Assembly (NCBI GenBank): GCA_001247695.2
Contig: LGRX02034822.1
Location: 1-17,761 of the forward strand
Direction of reading: 5' to 3'
DNA length: 17,761 bases
Origin: Cymbomonas tetramitiformis
Taxonomy: Eukaryota; Chlorophyta; Pyramimonadophyceae; Pyramimonadales; Pyramimonadaceae
Both the position numbers and the translations under genes were made by a program. Under the pieces are notes generated by a model that ran no database searches, was not told the DNA's origin, and was given only the letters and a program-made list of their open reading frames with translations. Shown here in pieces: positions 10,401 through 13,400 of this stretch. How positions within the stretch are numbered: the first letter of the stretch is position 1; each line of letters starts with the position of its first letter.

Positions 10401-13400
10401 CTCGTCTCGGTGCGCGGCTCAGAGCGTGTCTCCCAGAGCTCGGCCCTCGCCTCTGCCCAGAGTTCCCTGGGCTCGAGCTCCTGCTGGGGTTGCACAATCG
10501 ACCAGCCCATATTCCGCGATATGCGGTGGGTGTGCCTAGGTGAGTGTGAGGGGGGGCGGGGCAGCTCGTGAGGGGTCAAATCACACCTAAAGGAGCGAGG
10601 GCTGCAAAATGCCACACGATTGGCCGGGTCATAGGCAAGATTGACGATGTGGCGGCAACAAAGACAGAGGCGAGGTTGACGATGTGGCGGCGGTGAAGGT
10701 AAGGGCGCAGTTTGGTGGTGCGGGCACAGTGCAGGGTGCGGGGGCGATCACGCGGCGTGGCAGCAGGGACAATCGGAACGTGATGGGTGGCGTGGCGGGA
10801 GGGAAGAGCGCGGCGCCCGCGCAGACAGGGCCGCAATGGGCGCGGCAGCACTGAAAGTGGCTCCGAGGTCGACAGGGGCAGCACGCAAGGCAGCGGCTCA
10901 GTGTCAGTGGAGGCTGGGGGCAGGTTGGTGGGGGGGACTGCAGTGAAATCCTCAGGTGAGGTGGGGACGGTGTGGCGTCAGTGGAGATGTGATGGAGAGT
11001 GGCGGCGTGGGAAATTGGGGCTGCGCCTCAAGATGAAGGCGGTGCGGCAGCAAGGACTGCGCGGGCGAGGCCGGCGGTGCGAATGAGGCGTCTGGTGATG
11101 CAGGGATCATTGGATGCGGAGACCGCCGAGGATGATGCTGCACAGATGATTATTGCTGGGCAGCAGGCGCATCGTCGTGATGTGGAGGTCCTATCTACCC
11201 CGGCCCGTGAACTGTCAAGCGCCCTGCCAAGCCCCCGGCCCGTGAACTGGAAGCCAAGCCGATGGCTACTGAGCATCGCCAGCCCCCCCCTGCGAGGGCG
11301 GATTGGCGGTGCTTGCTCTGTGAGGGGGGTGGCTGGCGACGCTGAGCACCAATCGAATCCCTGCGAGGTGTGAGGCTGAGCCGAGCGATGCGCCTGACCG
11401 CAGACTCAGTGCTCCCCCGCTTGCTCGAGGACCGCCGCCTCGGGGGAGTGAGTGTCAGCCGCGCTCGCCTCCACCCGCCTGGTGGGCCTCTAACCAAGGG
11501 GCTTGGCCCAGTCCATTCCCGCTCCAGGGAAGGGCTCAGGATTTTCAACAGCTGGCGCTCCTATCTCTCGGTACGCTGATGACTAGTAAGCCTTTTGGGC
11601 GATGGGGAGGATGCAAGGCGGGGACTACTCCAACAGGGGGGATGTGTGAAGGAGATGCTGGAGGGGGCGCAAGAGGCCCGGCTGGTGCTGCCGGAATTGC
11701 GGGACAGCGTCCGCGAGGTGCTGGACGAAGTTGACCGGTTGAATGCGGGCAAGCGTAAGGCGTGGCGCCGGAAGGTGAGGGGAGCTCGCCCCAGCGGCGC
11801 TCCACGCGCCTCCTTCTCCTCCCATCGTCATCTGCTTGTTCACCCCTCTGACCGCAGATCTGGCGGATGAGGGCGCAGGAGGCGCACAAGCAGCAGGAGC
11901 TGGAGGAACAGATCGAGGAGGAGGAGGTTGAAGCAGAGCGGCTGCAGCGCCGGGTCGGGGCCGCGGAGGGCGCGCTGCGGGAGCGCGTGCTGCACGAGTG
12001 GTACCCGGAGAGCGTCGCCGGGGTGGTCCCGGGGAGCCGCGGGGCGCTGGAGCCGATGGACGGCAACGTGTTCAACCTGACAGACGTGGACGGGATCGTC
12101 AGCTCCTCCCAGCGGCTCAAGCAGTTCGACCTCGCGAAAGAGAAGTCCACCGGCTTGTTCCGCCGCCCGAAAGGTCGGTGTCCACCCACTGCCCAACGCC
12201 TTTGCCCCGTCCGCATCCCACCCCCCTCTGCTTCTTCGGCGGGTCCCATTCCGACGCGCCGCGGCCGCCGGGGGGGAGGTCACCTGCGCTCGCGCCTTCC
12301 GCCACGTCTCAATTACTGGCGAATCTACGATTTGGCCAATGCAGTCAAGCCATGTGGCATAGAGTGGGCTGCCGCCTCGCCCCCCAACCCCCCTCTGTTG
12401 CCCTGGGCAGGCTGCACGACCTGCATGCGGGCTGGACGTCTACCTCAGGGACCATGCAGCCCTCCCCCCCAACGCGCTGCCTAAGTAACCCAAGACGACG
12501 AGGCTGTCCCTCGCCACCCGGAGAATATTCAGATGCGGCAGCCGGTGCTCGTGCGCTAGTTGGAGTGCTTTTGGGGGGGGAGCGGATGTTTCTGGGCTTT
12601 GGATGGCATTCTGATCTGTGCAATTGCATGGTGTCGGCACATTATGGACCCGGATCCACGGCTGTCAGTCAATCACAGATCGCAGATCACAGACCTGATT
12701 GACAGCCGTGGATCAGACTCGCCCTTCTGGATGATGCAAGATCTGTCGAGTGGACATCGTGGAGGACACGTGGCCTCCATCCACTCGGGACAGTGTGGCA
12801 ACTGAGGCGACCGGTTGTCACGCCCTCACATGGCATGGGGGGCGGCATGGAGCAGGTGCCAGGACGGACGAACGGAGAGGGTCCGGGGCGTGCGTCTATG
12901 TGGTGTACAGCGAGGACGGCCGTGAATCGGTGTTGAAGGAGACCGAGGTGAGCCTCGAGCTCGAGCGGGAGACAGCGCAGGTACAGGGGATGGGGAGCCC
13001 CCTTGTGGCGCCCGTTGAGTGCATCTTCCACGAGGGGGGCCGAGCCTTCTATCAAATGCCCCACTTCCACCGCGGCAGCATGGACCCCTGGCTCCACGGC
13101 CTCCAGGTGTCCCCCTTTCCCCCAGCACGCCGCCCCGTCTCTCCTCCTGATCCCCTGTGCTATGGTCGTGAACGCTGCCATGATGTATCGCACCCCGGAT
13201 ACGGGCCCCGTCACTCCCCTCCACTCATTACAGTTCTTGCATCTTTATTTTTCGTTTTTGTGTCATCACGAATTTCTGAGGACCGCGAGGCATCGCGAGG
13301 GCACGCGGGAGAGCTCTCAGGAACTGGACAGCGGACATTTTCACAAATAAATCGAGAAGTGAGGAGCGTCGTCGTTTGCATCTTCGCAACGCAGCCCCAT

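Noticed and set aside
11545..12283. Minus-strand open frames of 147 and 234 codons over the coiled-coil exons
   Set aside because: Shadows of the GC-rich exons 18 and 19, whose forward translation has convincing heptads and consistent splice sites.
12954..12959. Consensus-like donor (gag|gtgagc) inside exon 20
   Set aside because: Use of it would delete the alpha-C helix and beta-4 of the kinase; the frame continues with the expected kinase sequence up to 13106.
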